Positions 1 through 12,300 are shown, counted from the first letter of the stretch. The stretch: DNA of 64,000 nt from Varanus komodoensis (GCF_004798865.1 NW_025335268.1:58842374-58906373); one strand, 5' to 3'. A program made the numbers and translations. The notes: generated by a model not told the origin, from the sequence alone.

Positions 1-424
1 TTATCTACAAAGTTTATTTGGCTACTATATCTTAGAGGGATTATTGGAAACAATTCTGCTTCTGTTTAATGGTATGGCCATGCTTAAAACCATTAACATA
101 CTTGAGCAATGCTGGGAAAGCATAAGATTAAAGGTCACAGTTAACTAACATTTAGATATCCCAAACAACCTTTACTTGATCATTTCCTACACCAAAAAAA
201 AAAAAAAACCCTACAGCCATGCAGGCTGAATAGAGCTGTGTGCATTCACTCACAGTGCATGAGATATCGCTAAAGAAATAGCTGTTTTGGCAGCAATGCC
301 ATGCACGTTAACCCTGTAGTAAGCTTTACTGAAAGCTTTACCTCTGAGTAAGCATGCACAGAATTGTTCTGTTTACCTGAAATTGCTGAGGTTAAGATCA
401 GAAGCATGAGACAAGAGTGGCCCT
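1..424. other. AT-rich intergenic sequence
   Basis: I see no coding exon, splice-like structure or recognisable repeat here apart from a short A run near 194. Reading frames are short and random in composition. Confidence 0.5.
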
Positions 425-430
425 AATGCA

Positions 431-532
431 GGAGTGGGTAACTTATGGCCTTCCAGATGTTTTGGCCTATAACTGATCATCCCTCATCATTGGCTATGCA
501 GGCTAGGACTGATGTGAAGTTGTAAGTCACCA
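431..532. repeat. Short palindromic interspersed repeat (MITE-like), family P1
   Basis: The left half reads GGCCTTCCAGATGTTTTGG and the right half runs back toward GATGTGAAGTTGTAAGTC, around a core close to CATCCCTCATCATTGGC. The same layout (CCAGATGTT...GGACT..., then ATTGGCCATGC-like core, then GTTGTAGTC...CATCTGGA) recurs at least eight times in the window. The inverted ends suggest a short non-autonomous DNA element. The exact superfamily cannot be fixed by eye. Confidence 0.55.
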
Positions 533-689
533 ACAGAGCAAAGAGTCTTAAATGTGTTTTATTTATTCTACTTGTTGATCTATCACTCACAGGAATCATT
601 CCTAAAGATGGCTAGCAACAGTTATAAATGGGTAATTGGAATCACAAATGCACCACAATACCATAAATGTCTCCCAGATACAAATGACC

Positions 690-1915
690 TTCTTCAGGGA
701 GCACAGACAGTGGCAACATTGGATGAGGACAAGACATCCTGTAGTCGAACACATCTAGAAGGCGCTAGTTTGGGACCATAATTAGCATAATGTGACGACA
801 ACCAGTCAGGGTTGATCTCCTCTAAGACTGACTGGTTTGATCGCCTTGCGGTCCAAGGGACTGGCAGGAGTCTCCTCCAGCAACACAATTCAAAGGCCTC
901 AATCCTTTTGCGCTCAGCCTTCCTTATGGTCCAGCTTTCACAGCCATACATTGCAACTGGGAAAACCATAGCCTTGACTATACGCACTTTTGTTGGCAAG
1001 GTGATGTCTCTGCTTTTTAGTATGCCGTCTGGATTTGCCATAGCTTTCCTCCCCAGGAGCAAATGTCTTTTAATTTCTTGGCTGCAGTCCCCATCTGTGG
1101 TGATCTTGGAGCCCAGGAAAATAAAATCTGTCATCACCTCCATTTCTTCCCCATCTATTTGCCAGGAAGTGATAGGACCGGATGCCATGATCTTAGTTTT
1201 CTTAATGTTGAGTTTCAAGCCAACTTTTGCACTCTCCTCTTTCACCCGCATCAAGAGGCTCTTTAGTTCCTCTTCACTTTCTGCCATTAGAATAGTATCA
1301 TCTGCATATCTGAGGTTATTTCTCCCGGAAATCTTTATTCCAACTTGCGATTCATCTAGCCCAGCCTTTCTCATGATGTGCTCTGCATATAAGTTAAATA
1401 GGCAGGGCAACGATATACATCCTTGCTATACTCCTTTCCCAATTTTGAACCAATCAGTAGTTCCATGTCCAGTTCTCACTGTTGCTTCTTGACCTGCATA
1501 CAGGTTTCTCAAGAGACAAATAAGATGGTCTGGTATTCCCATCTCTTTAAGAACTTGCATTTCTTTTTCCTTGGGATGGTTTTAGATGCAACCTCTTGTA
1601 CAGTGTTGCAAACTTCTGTCCATAGTTCTTTGGGCACTCTGTCTATCTGATCTAATTCCTTAAATCTATTAGTAACCTCTAGTGGTATATTCATCAGGAA
1701 TATGCTTTAGGTCATACCTGAGTGGCCCAGTGCTTTTCCCTACTTTCTTCAATTTAAGCCTAAATTTTGCAACCAGAAGCTCATGATCTGAGCCACATTC
1801 AGCTCCTGGTCTTGTTTTTACTGACTGTATAGAGGTTGTCCATCTTTGGCGCAGAACCCATAGTCAATCTGATTTCTGTTCTGACCATCTGGTGAGGTCC
1901 ATGTGTAGAGTCGTG
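690..1915 (-). mobile_element. BovB/RTE-clade LINE fragment (reverse transcriptase part)
   Basis: Read on the minus strand this encodes a long stretch of a BovB (RTE) ORF2. From the 5' side it begins with the linker ahead of the RT (RVPKELWTEV, KTIPRKKKC). The RT palm follows with LRYADDTILMAESEEELKSL (the YADD active site), KTKIMASGPITSWQIDGE, FIFLGSKITTDGDCS, and then the C-terminal MYGCESWTIRKAE, FELCCWRRLLPVPWTARRSN and QSVLEEINPDWLS. The C-terminal 238 codons are still open (694-1,410). The part upstream of 1,410 has several stops and frame changes, for example in the segment 1,720-1,900 that corresponds to the endonuclease-RT linker. The copy lacks the 5' endonuclease and is dead. BovB is known for horizontal transfer and is typical of squamates and ruminants. 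Confidence 0.9.
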
Positions 1916-1979
1916 TTATTTAATTGTACCATTTTGCTTGCCATAATTTAGAACACAGCTTTCAGCTCTTAGTAATTTA

Positions 1980-2068
1980 CAGTGCAATTCTAGACATTTC
2001 TTCTCAGATGTAAGCCATACTGCAATCACTGGGACCTACTTCCAGTTAAGTGTGTATAGGGTTGCAAG
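1980..2068. repeat. Short palindromic interspersed repeat, family P2
   Basis: It opens with CAGTGCAATTCTAGAC and ends with GTGTATAGGGTTGCA, which are near inverted repeats of each other. Other copies carry CAATCCTATAC at one end and GTATAGGATTGCA at the other. The interior has the usual ACTTCCAGTTAAG / CTCAGATGTAAGCC type segments. Confidence 0.5.
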
Positions 2069-2784
2069 TTTTACTAGTTTGAATAATAAGGAGAAGGACT
2101 TCAAAAGTAAGTTGATCCCATGCAGTTATCAGCTTCTGATTAGCCAAGTGAAACTCTCAGCTTCCTGCTCATGAATGTGTAATTGGTCAGCTTTAGTCTT
2201 TATCAGCATGCTTTTAATGAATAACCCAGGACTGCAGATAACATGTGTTTGATAAGCATACGATCTGGCCAATTTTCCAAGTGTTTCCTTTCTCATGTAT
2301 GTCCTTCAGAGACTAATAACAACCCTGTTGGTAACATGCTGCATACAGATGAATACATTATTTATCCAGCCTTCTAAATGCCATCTTTCTCGCTCAGTTG
2401 GCAAGTTCCAACTTTACATATGAAATATTTTTTTAAAAAAATAAAAGTTCAAGAAAGCAAGAATATTAAAAAGTGAATAAAACTGCTTTGTTTTAAACTG
2501 AGAATGCTAAATATCAATATTCCTTTCAATGATCTAGTGGGAAAGTCTCTTCTACAAATGAATGCAAACATTTTAGTCTTAACTAAACAAAACTAACTAA
2601 AAACAATGGTGATTATTCACATCTCAGTTCAAACTGGTAAGACCACAAGCACTTTGGTTTCCAAGTATTTGATGGCAAGGTGCCACTGATGTAACTCCCG
2701 TTTGTTTTGAACCAACCCATAAATCATTTCTTATAAAACAAATCAGAATTTCCATTTTCTTATTTAAATATGCAGTTATTTAAA

Positions 2785-2915
2785 CATTTGTATACCAATA
2801 TATAGCACTGTTTAAACATTTATATACCATTTATCTTTTGTAAGCTGTCCGGAGGCTTGTTGCAAAGGACGGCATAGAAATGTTTAAATTAAATTAAATT
2901 CAAAATTAAATTATT
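2785..2915 (+). mobile_element. L2-type LINE 3' tail
   Basis: Contains the L2 3'-end stem as TGTAAGCTGTCCGGAGGC followed by GGACGGCATAGAAATG, then an AAATT-rich tail. The same stem recurs in at least seven other places on both strands. Only the 3' end is present. Confidence 0.7.
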
Positions 2916-2927
2916 CATAAAAAAGCA

Positions 2928-3319
2928 AAGATTCACAAATTACTGTGGCATAAAAAGCTATCATGGAGAGGAGTCCATTGTACAGAGTTATGTTCAGGAT
3001 AGGGCATTTTTAAAGGGGATATGGAGATACGATAAAAAAGAAATGACCAAGTAAGTTTGAAAGATTAAAGGGAGGCAACAGGAGGAAGAGGATATGTCAG
3101 GGGAAAGCCAGCCAATCCAGGGAGAGCAGATGCAACAGAAATTATCAGGGTCCTTACACTTTTATTTCAGCAAGTGCCATTTTTATCCAGTTATTTGAAA
3201 AGTAAATCTTTCAAAATAACTCTGTACAACTCTGTATAGCAATTTGCACCTATCATCAGGAAAGGCAGTTGTACTCCTCTCCATGATAGTTTTTTATGCT
3301 GCAGTAATTTGTGAATCTT
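2928..3319. repeat. Inverted repeat with 47-bp arms and 298-bp spacer
   Basis: The left arm 2,928-2,974 (AAGATTCACAAATTACTG...GGAGAGGAGT) and the right arm 3,273-3,319, read in reverse complement, match at about 44 of 47 positions. Beyond the arms the similarity continues loosely (GTACAGAGTTA on both sides) with an insertion in the right copy. Two copies of one repeat inserted head-to-head, or a fold-back element, would both explain it. Confidence 0.75.
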
Positions 3320-4074
3320 AAAGTGCCACAAGGCATTGCAGCTTTTGGACACAAATGAACAAGAAGCCCCTATCCCCCTCCCACAGCTATTCACCTTTCT
3401 CTTGCCTGGTGCACACCTGGATGCCAAAGAGCTCTGTGCACCGACAAGGATGCGGCTACATGGATCATGCAAAAGGCAGGTGCACTTCAGAAAGGTGATT
3501 GCAGAACCACGGAGCTCCAACACACGCAAGCAAGCTGGAGGAATCAGGGCAAGCTGCGTACTCATTTATTTCCTTGCCCCAAATTCAGACATTGCTACTC
3601 ATTTAAAACCCTTTTTATCAGCAAACTCCCTTCTCTTTTCTCCCAAGGTAAATGGTCTAGCTCAGCCTGGAGATCAGAACAGATAATGTGCCTTTTCTTG
3701 CTCTTGTAAGGGCATTGCTGCCTTCAAGATATCCAGTAGTTATTCTCTGGGCAGGTCCCAGAGTTGGACACATTCGGTTAAAGTTGATAGTGATGCTGAT
3801 AGGCAAATCTGGACTCTATACTTATTAAAATTAAACCATCCAGTGACTATACAGCCTTTTAAGTCTGCTTGGAGAGTGAGTTCAGAAGGAAGAAGTAGGC
3901 TTACCTAAGGAAGATGGTGGCAACTGGGACAGCTCTACAGATCTGGGGCACTGCTCCAAAGATCTGGGCCTTTGCTCAGATGCCTTCCCTTATATAGCTC
4001 ATGCTTGGCATTGATCAGGGAGTGAACTGACATGTACTCCAGATGCCTCAAATACATGATATAAAAGAAAATAG
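3320..4074. other. Intergenic sequence, no gene recognised
   Basis: Open frames up to about 116 codons exist (3,336-3,686 plus strand), but they match no family I know and overlap similar-length frames on the other strand, as chance frames do. Confidence 0.4.
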
Positions 4075-4650
4075 CAAGTTGCACCTATCACCAGGAAAGG
4101 CAGCTGCATTCTGCACAAACTGAAGTTCCCAAAATGTTTTCAAGCATAGCCCCATGCATTGCAGTGGTCTGACCTAGAGAACACATCTGGCGTTGAAGAG
4201 AAGGTGAAATAGAGCTAGCCACACATATGACACTGAGCACTATACCTTCCAACTGCCTCTCCTTGTAGCTTTGCAGATGTTGAAAAGCACAGTGAGCCCT
4301 GAGGACGCCTGAAGAATTACTCCCATGCGGGAGGCTAACAGCATCTCCTCCAGAAAGGAGTGCAACTTCTTAAGTCACCAGTTCCTAAAAGCAGTTCAGG
4401 AGCATTCCATAGCTGATGGTACTGACAGATCCAGGAGAATAAAGGAGCCTCAATCTTTATAATCTTCTCCTACCAAAGCTGTCAAGCAAGTCATCCTCCT
4501 CCTGAAGTTGACAAAGATGGTTTCAGCTCCAAAGCCAAGCCTGTAATCAGACGGAAATAGATCCATTCATATAATGTAAACAAACATTTGTGACAATATA
4601 TCTGAAGATCAACTCAAAGGCCACAATTCTGAATGCCTTGACCGGCCATT
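4075..4650 (-). mobile_element. Old L2-type LINE fragment (RT region, antisense)
   Basis: The plus strand reads GCAGCTGCATTCTGCACAAA, CTGAAGTTCCCAAAATG, CATAGCCCCATGCATTGCAG. This is the reverse complement of the L2 RT segment that in better copies gives YCNALYVGLPLKTVRKLQLV. Further right, AAAGCCAAGCCTGTAATCAG and AAATAGATCCATTCATATAA fit the upstream part of the same element. It is much degraded and has no open frame. Confidence 0.55.
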
Positions 4651-6590
4651 TTAATTTATAAAAACCCGATTATTGGCATGCTCTCTCTTTATGAACACAG
4701 ACCTTTCTCTATCCATTGGGATGTGTAGAAAACCAATGATTACTGATGAAGTCCTCAGGATAACCAATAAAATTGAGTTCAAGCAGCTTTGACTTCACTT
4801 TCTAATATTTCAGGTTGTTCTGCATAGGATTCCTCTTTGCAGGAGTTTGTTGTCCTTTAATATCCAGTTTCCAGTTTGCCTTGACTCATACTTCTCACAT
4901 CACAAGTTCCAATTAGTTGTTCTGTGCAGCATTGGACTTTCCTTTTGCCTCTGTGCGCATTGGCCCCTGTAGTTCCTTCCTAGCTTTGATCTAGTTACAC
5001 CATTAGCAACAATGCTGTTCATACTTGTCCTTCGCTTTTCTCCAGTGGCTGGTTGGGAGCAGAAGTCCCATCTTCTGGCACTAGCTCTAGTTTCATTTTG
5101 GACTGTTTCATCATAGGGTTTCAAGGTAAGAAATCATCAAAAGTTGCCTTCTTCTGCACAGTACAGTACTAAGCAGACTTAGTCCTAACCAGAGTTGCTC
5201 CTACCCATAGCGTAATAACAGCACATGCTAAACTATCAATAGTTAACCTCAGTATTAGCAGCTCAGTGCCCTTTTGCAGCTTTCCTTTCTTCCTTCCTGC
5301 CCTTGCAAGTATGTCCTGGGTGGAGATCAGAGGGGTCCCATGATGTCTGCTGGAATGGAGTGGAGTGGTTCTCCAGTCTGAGCTACCTTTGTGCACTGCG
5401 TCCAAAAGTAAAGGCAGGACTCTCTTCCAAAGACAAGAGAGAAGCTGATGCAGGCAGCCATGGCATGCTGGCTTCCCAGACAATGGCCTTTGGTTGGGCC
5501 AGCCAGGGCTCTGGATCCTTCTAATGCATCAGCTTGTGGACAACTCTGGATGCTTCCAGATAAGGCTTTTATCCTGCAGTGGCCCTACCTCATTATACAG
5601 AGTGATTAGCAGCTTCAGAAGTCACACGTTTCCATTTGCAGGCTTCCCCAGTTTTCTCACATCTTCCTGTGTTTTCTTGCTACACACAGACACACAAAAC
5701 CTAAGGAGAGAAAGATGGAATAATTACACAAAGCCCTTACATCATTTGTGCTAGGAGCTCTCCATCTGGAAACACCCTTTGTGTCATCAGAGTGGTATTT
5801 TTTGTTTCTTTCTGTGACAAGGAATGAAATCTTAGGAATTTAACAGATGCATTGCATGGTTGATATTGTTTTGATATGAATCTGAGATTTTGACAGTTAA
5901 TATTTTGAGATATTCTTAAGTTCTGTTATATATACATTATCATCCTGATATCATTATCATATTTTGTATCAATTGGTTCCTCCATTTTCTTATCCGCTGC
6001 TCTGGGCTTCTTGAGGGAAGCAATAAATGGAATTAAGGTGCTAGGAAGTTGCCACAATGCTAGTCAGAATCTGGCCTTCTATTAACTCCTTGCCTCCATT
6101 ACTCTGGGATGTAAAGCTTCTGTGAGTAGGCACAGTTTGGCTTCTTGCCTCCCCACAGACTATTATGTTACCTGCACCAAGAATGGTCCTGAGCAAATGA
6201 TTCTGCTCTGTTCAGAATTAATCTGTAACTGGAGAGGATGCTGAATGCCCTGAGACACAGCAGCAAAGGGTTTGTTTGTTCTCCCTGTTACATTATGTTG
6301 GCTTAATGTGCTCCTTTACTCCAGGGCTGAAAGACAGACAGCCAGGCACTGATTTGGGAAAACGGAATGGAATGCTACAGATTCACAGGGCTAGCTCCAG
6401 GGCTGGCTTCTTGCTCTTTGCTTTTATAGAAGCTACAGAGTTGGGCAAGAGGATCGTCCACATCCACAGCCTGGAAACGCAGCCGATCAAAACCAAATTC
6501 AGAACTTCAGGGCACCAGGTGGGTGAATTCAAAGCAAAACCTGCAGCCCAGCACCCCTAGACCTTTCATAGGTCAGATACAGCAGTTGCC
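4651..6590. other. Intergenic sequence, no gene recognised
   Basis: Frames such as 5,169-5,483 (minus) and 5,303-5,524 (plus) overlap each other and look like chance. No repeat with clear ends was found. The 5,820-5,960 segment is strongly AT-rich. Confidence 0.4.
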
Positions 6591-6596
6591 TCTAGT

Positions 6597-6683
6597 GCTT
6601 CCTCCTTCAGAAGTGTTGGACTACAATTTCCAGTATCTCCAGCCAGTTGTATTCCATCTGGAAGGTGCCAGGTTAGGGGAGGG
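6597..6683. repeat. Palindromic repeat, family P1
   Basis: Reads AGTGTTGGACTACAATTTCC ... CCATCTGGAAGGTGCCAGGT, the same arrangement as the copy near 431-532. Confidence 0.55.
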
Positions 6684-6827
6684 CTGAGATACAAAGTAGG
6701 ACTCAAAATCCACCTTGGAAGTAATATTAACATCATGCATAGCTTTGCCCTTGTACATTTCTCAGTGAAATTATGCTGCAGGACCTCCCTGCTTTCCCTT
6801 GGCTGCAGTGGTCCTCTAGATCTAGAG

Positions 6828-7890
6828 CATCATAGAATAGTAGAGTTGGAAGGGGCCAGAAGGCCATTGGGTCCAACCCTCTGCTATTACAGGACACTAA
6901 GTTACACCATCCCACTCAGATGGCTGTCTTTTTGAAGATACTTTTTGAATGCCTCTAGCAAGGGAGAGCCCACAACTTCCTCAGGTAAAAGCTTCCACTA
7001 TCATATTGCTCTGACAGTGAGGAAATTCTTCCTGGTGTCTAGTCTAAATCTGGTTTCTTTAAACTTAAGTCTGTTATTGCAATAGTTTCTTTTTTCTAAC
7101 TGGAAGATTTGGAATTTGTCCCTACTGAATTTCATTTTGTTATTCTCTGCCCAGTGTTCTAACCTATGGTGATCACCCTGTATCTTACCTGTCTTCCAAA
7201 GTATATGCTGTTCCACCCAGCTTTATGTCATCTGCAAATTTAATTATCTTTCCTTGTACTTCCTCATTCAAATCATTAAAAAAAAAAAAAGGTCGAAGAG
7301 TACCAGTCCTAGGACAGAACGCCTCAGCACCCCACTTGTCACCCCTTCCCAGTCAGAGAATGTGCCAGTGATGAGTACTCTTCGAGTCCAATTTTGCAGC
7401 CAATTGTGGATCCACATATCGCATTGCAATATCTAATCTGCTTTTTACTGGTTTGGTAATCATGGGGATGCCATGGGGCACTTTGTCAAAGGCTTTATTT
7501 CTTTAATTATTTAATTTAAAAATTTTCTATGCCGTCCATCACTAAAAAAGTCTCTAAATGGCTTACAAGAAACGGCTTTGCTAAAGTCTAGATAGACTAT
7601 GTCCACAGCATTCCCACAGTCCATCTGGGAGGTTACGCAGGCAACAAATGAAATTAGATTAGTCTGACACAATTTGTTCTTAAGAAAACCATGCTGGCCT
7701 CTAGTAATTCCTGATTGTCTTCAATGTGTTTGCAGACTGTTTGTTTTATAATTTGCTCTAGAGTTTTTCCAGGGACAGATGTCAGACTAACTGGTCTATA
7801 GTTCTCAGGTTCATCTTTTTTTCCCTTTCTTGTAGATAGGGACAACATTCGCCCTTCTCCAGGCATCTAGCACTTCTTCTGTCTTCCACG
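6828..7890 (-). mobile_element. CR1-type LINE, 3' half with 3' UTR
   Basis: On the minus strand the element runs from RT segments (WRRANVVPIYKKGKK-like at about 7,800-7,880, then ENYRPVSLTSVPGKTLEQII) to the C-terminal part (LEHWAENNKMKFSRDK, RFRLDTRKNFLTVRA). It ends in the CR1 3' UTR, whose complement on the plus strand starts CATAGAATAGTAGAGTTGG AAGGGGCC. Frames are broken in several places and internal RT blocks are missing or scrambled. A short L2-like tail lies inside it (7,488-7,572). Confidence 0.85.
7488..7572 (-). mobile_element. Short L2-type/SINE tail nested in the CR1
   Basis: TTTATTTCTTTAATTATTTA leads into TTCTATGCCGTCCATCAC and ATGGCTTACAAG, the reverse complement of the L2/SINE 3' end. 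The CR1 sequence stops at AAAGGCTTT before it and resumes at ACGGCTTTGCTAAAG after it, so GGCTTT is a plausible short target-site duplication. Confidence 0.6.
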
Positions 7891-8154
7891 GATTCTCAAA
7901 TTTTGAATGGTCCCTCCATCCCAGCCCATAATATGCTCCCCTCACACATTTCTACACCTCTTTTTGCACCCCCTCCATACATTTAGCAATCTTTTTCTCT
8001 CATCTGCATTTTTTGTCTTCTTTCTTCCCTCAAATCGTGATTCCATTCATCTCTGCTCTTTTTGATCATGTGACCTATACTCCACTCTTTCACTTCCCAG
8101 CATTCCTCTTGATTTTCAGCCCATGCCAGGCTATTGAAACGGGAGGTCTTCAGT
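7891..8154. other. T/C-rich intergenic sequence
   Basis: Strongly pyrimidine-biased on the plus strand (long T and C runs). No gene seen. Confidence 0.4.
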
Positions 8155-8310
8155 ACCCCTTATTTTATTTATTAAAACATTTCTATGCTGCCCCTTGCCG
8201 AAGCCTCGGGGCGGCTCACAGCACCAAATAAAATACAAAAATAACAATATAAAATTAACAATATAAAATAACAATATAAAAGAAGTCGCCCTGGCCAGAT
8301 AATATACACC
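8155..8310 (-). mobile_element. L2-type LINE 3' tail
   Basis: ATTAAAACATTTCTATGCTG CCCCTTGCCGAAGCCTCGG is the reverse complement of the L2 3' stem. It is followed by the AT-rich stretch and GTCGCCCTGGCCAGATAAT that precede the stem in sister copies (30,360-30,400 and 36,525-36,545). Confidence 0.8.
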
Positions 8311-9117
8311 CAAATATATGCACCCAAATATATGTACTTTTCTCATTCTGTCTCCTTATTGACTGTTTTGCTGCCTCCCATGCTCTCTGTAATAACACTA
8401 TCTGCTCCTTTAGCCTACATGCAACTTGTGAAAAATACAACATTGTCAACTATGACATGTTCCGTAGTTTCCTTTCTTCTTTTTTGCCCCCTTTGTGGTT
8501 TCCTTCTCACTTCTTGAGCCTCTCTTTCTATATCCCCCCTTATCTGACCTATGTGGCTCAAGTAAAGCAGCTGTAGGGTCAGACCCTGGTTGATTTTGCA
8601 ATCTTCCTGCTGTCTCGATCAGCTCAGTCTCCTCCATGCTTGATCTTTCAGCTGCCTGTTCTTTCTAATGAAGAGGTGAAGATAAAGACATAAGAATTCC
8701 ACAGGAGGGGTGCAAGCAGATGTGGTCTCATAGGCATGATCTGTAGATAGGCAACCGCTGTTAGATTTTAGGCCCAGGTACTTTTCCATTTCTGGCACTA
8801 CAATCTATCAATCTGGTAAATACCAAGGAAGTTGGAGAATCCCTGATCATCATGAGTATGTAAATATATAAGTCCTTTATGTATCCTCCCCTTTTAGAAA
8901 TATATCCCTTCAGCAGAATCTCCTAACTTCTTGTGCAGCATCTTCAAGATGCTAGGCTGGCTATCATGGAGAGTTGAGGGAGTAGAAGTCCATTTTCATC
9001 AGTACAATTGACTCAGCATAAATCTGGATAGTCAAACCCATAGTCTAGTTTGACCCTCTCTTCTGGGCAAGTGTTCATAGGGCCACAGTCTTAGGATTCT
9101 TACAAATTATCAGATGT
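8311..9117. other. Intergenic sequence with charged minus-strand frames
   Basis: Minus-strand frames at 8,446-8,637 and 8,255-8,449 are rich in K, E, R and Q (for example RLKEQIVLLQRAWEAAKQSI) and could be remnants of a LINE ORF1-like coiled coil joined to the L2 tail at 8,155-8,310. I do not recognise the family and chance is not excluded. Confidence 0.3.
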
Positions 9118-9348
9118 TAGTGCAATATTTATTTGATTTATATCCCACTTTTTAAAGGACTCAAAACAGCTTACATAATTTTCTTCCTGCTGCTCTTAGT
9201 CTTATCCCCACAACAGCCCTGTAAGGTAGGTCGGGCTGAGAGAATGTGGCTGGCCCAAAGTCACCCAGTTGACTTCATGGCTGAGTGGGGAATGCAGATC
9301 ACCTGAGTCCCAGTCCAGTGCTCTTAACCACTACACCACACTGGAACT
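9118..9348 (-). mobile_element. tRNA-derived MIR-like SINE
   Basis: Reverse complement of a SINE with a tRNA-like head. AACCACTACACCACACTGG is the complement of the A-box end. A core follows (CACCCAGTTGACTTCATGG, CTGTAAGGTAGGTCGGGCTG) and then a tail (TTATATCCCACTTTTTAAAG). The B-box region is GCAGATCACCTGAGTCCCAG. Nearly full length. Confidence 0.8.
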
Positions 9349-12300
9349 GTATAAGTATAGTTGTGATTTTCAGGTATCTTTCCATTAGGCTGTACTTCTG
9401 TTATGTGTGGCCCCATCTCTTAATGCACTCCAGTTTGTACCTGGGGATAATGTGATTCTTTCCAATTTGATAGCTGTTGGGACCTCAGTTTTGAATTTCA
9501 TTGTGGGAAGGACATAGGACTTTATTAGTCACTGGGTTTGATGACATTGTGTAACTGGATTTGATTATAGATGGCTGGAGCCCAACTTTTAATGCTAAGT
9601 AAGAAGGAGTAAGATAAATACTGCAGAGCATTTGAGAAGCATTGTGATGTAGGCATTAACTAGGACATGGTGGAGACCACATGGAACTCTGAAGCATTCT
9701 AGGGCATATCTAACCTGCCTTACAGGTCTCTGCAAAGTTGAAACATGCCTTGGATGGAGCTGATTGGAGAAAGTGGAATACAAACCAGTAATTAAGATAA
9801 AATATTCATTTAGAGCTAATGATACTCAGTGCATTCAATTCAATACATCTTCCAGTCAATCATTTGAGTAAAGGCCAGTATAAAGCTGAAGATGACTCCT
9901 TGGGGAAGCGTCATTAGTGAGAACAAGAAACAAAACACTTTTTTATGCTGACAGTAATGTCCTTTGGTCACAAAGCTGGGTTCTGATTCAATGAAAAATT
10001 ACGAGAGAAATGCCTGAGAGACTTTAGCTGCAAGATGGTGACCCTTTCCATCAAACCATCTGCCATTAAAGTTTTGATTTCCATTCTCAAAGTGAAACAT
10101 GCTTTCAGAAAGTCATAGACAGATTATGGAAATGCAACATGTATTCCCCTGTGGACATAGATTGCCAAAGCAAATTCCTTTGCAATCTCATTGATAGTTC
10201 TGACTAATCAGATCCACCTCCGTGGCAAACAATGTTCTTTTGGGAATTAGCATGTTTTCCTATCCTGTGATTGATAACCAAGATGAGCAGGAGTTGTCAT
10301 GACAGTAGTGATTGTGGAATAGACATTTATTCTATAGGGAGCCACATCCAGCAAGAAATTAAGAACAGTTCAGGCTGGTCATAAAAGTATTTTGTCATCA
10401 TAAATATCAGCAAATGCACTTTCTCCCACAACACCCAGAGCCCAACTGATACATCTTACTCTTTTTCTTGAATGGAAATATTCATAACCTTATTCAAAAT
10501 CAGAGCATGCATACAAAGGCTATGGACATTTTCCCACTCAGGCTGAAACTGATATTTTGTCTTTGAGTGATCCTTGAATTCCACCTGCAACAGGTCCTAC
10601 TGCATGCTAGGAGGAGACAGCAGATTCACTGCATGGCTTTCTTAACATGGAAATCTGCCTAGCATACCATAGCACAGAATGCGGAAATGATGTGTCTTGG
10701 CTGGATGAATCTGCAGTTTTCCTCCAACATGGGTCCATGTTTCCACATACATTCATGTCATGGATGCTGTTGTGGGAGGAGGAATTGGGCTGGGTCAGAG
10801 CACAGGTGGGGTCCCTGCAGCTGACTTGTCATCTTTAAGGAAAGCTTGGGCAATAAAGGAGTAACAACTTCCCATATATTTCATGCAACTATGATAAAAG
10901 GGACTGGGTTTTGAGCGCCGGAAGGTGTTTTGTCCTGACCATTTCTCTGACCCTTCTCTCTGCTACTCTGATGGGCAAGGAACTCTTCCCAATCTGCTCT
11001 ATAACATCCTTTCTAATAGAAACTGAGAGCTGAAGCTGGGACCCTCTACTGGGACACCACTCTTGCTCTTCCAGTGAGCAAGACCACTATGGACCAGGGA
11101 AGGCTGCTGCTAGGCTTGCCTGTTACATCCATTGAGGAGAATAGAGGAGAGACCAGGTATGCTTCACCATGAGAGGGCAAGGAGCAATATAACAAGCCAA
11201 GCAGTAATTTATGTTTGTCGTCAGGCCTACTGATAGGCAGCCAAGAGCTAGTCTGCATATTTGCCCAGTTGATGAAAGCTATGGCGGTGACAATGGTGGG
11301 GTTTCCATAGCAACCACCTTCTTAGGAAGAACAGCTCATCTGAATTTTGCATAAGGTGAAATTGCACATCATTCTAACAAAGCTGGGAGTTTTTGTCCTT
11401 TTCTTCTTAGCAGAACTCTGCCATATCAAATATATCCTAAAACACTAACACATTACAAATTTTCCAGGTACAGTCTTCAATGTGGGAACAGAGAATGTTG
11501 CTGTGCTGAAAAATAGCTGTATGCATCCCCCTCTCCGCCTCGCCCCAGATGTAGCTGGCCCAATTTGTACAAGCAACCAAAAAGGTTGCTTGGAGCAACA
11601 ATTATTTTCCAGGTGCCAATGAAACAGGCTGCAATTTGAGAGATTCACCCTGGGAAGCGGCTTCTAGGGGATACCAGGTGCAATTCTTGGATCATGCATC
11701 CAAGAACTGGATACTGTTTGTATAACCTGTGTCATAAGATATCCTATGATAAAAGTTTCCACTGTGACAGATTTGCTCTTATTGAGGGATTTCATGAGAT
11801 AGAATTTCTGTACTTAGTTGGATTGTGGATCAGCAGATCACCCATGTTATTTCATAAGAACAAAGTGCAATGAAAAATGAAGATTAATTTATTAATTGAT
11901 GACTTCTGGTACAGGCTCACATAATTTTTAAATACAGGGCTCTGACATTAGCTGTGTCATTGCTTTATTACTTTAAAATCTTAAGCAGTTACTATATTAT
12001 ATAAACTTGATATAGGAGCAAGTGCCACATAAAAAATACATTCTTGTTACAAACAAATCACATTTTAAAGCATTCTGCATTTTGTTCTAGTGATTTTAAA
12101 GACTGAAGATTTTCATCTGTATCTGAGCTTGTAGCAAAAAGAATAAGAGAAGCAGAGGAGACTGGTGTCATTGCCCTTTCTAGAGGATAAATGTGTCTCC
12201 TGAGTACCTGCATCCACTGTGGGCTTTATAAGGTGACAGCAGGCACAGCACCTGCACATGGAGACGTTCCACAAGGGTTAGTGGAATCCTGTTTCACCTC

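Noticed and set aside
812-1492. Plus-strand frame of 226 codons
   Set aside because: Antisense of the BovB reverse transcriptase.
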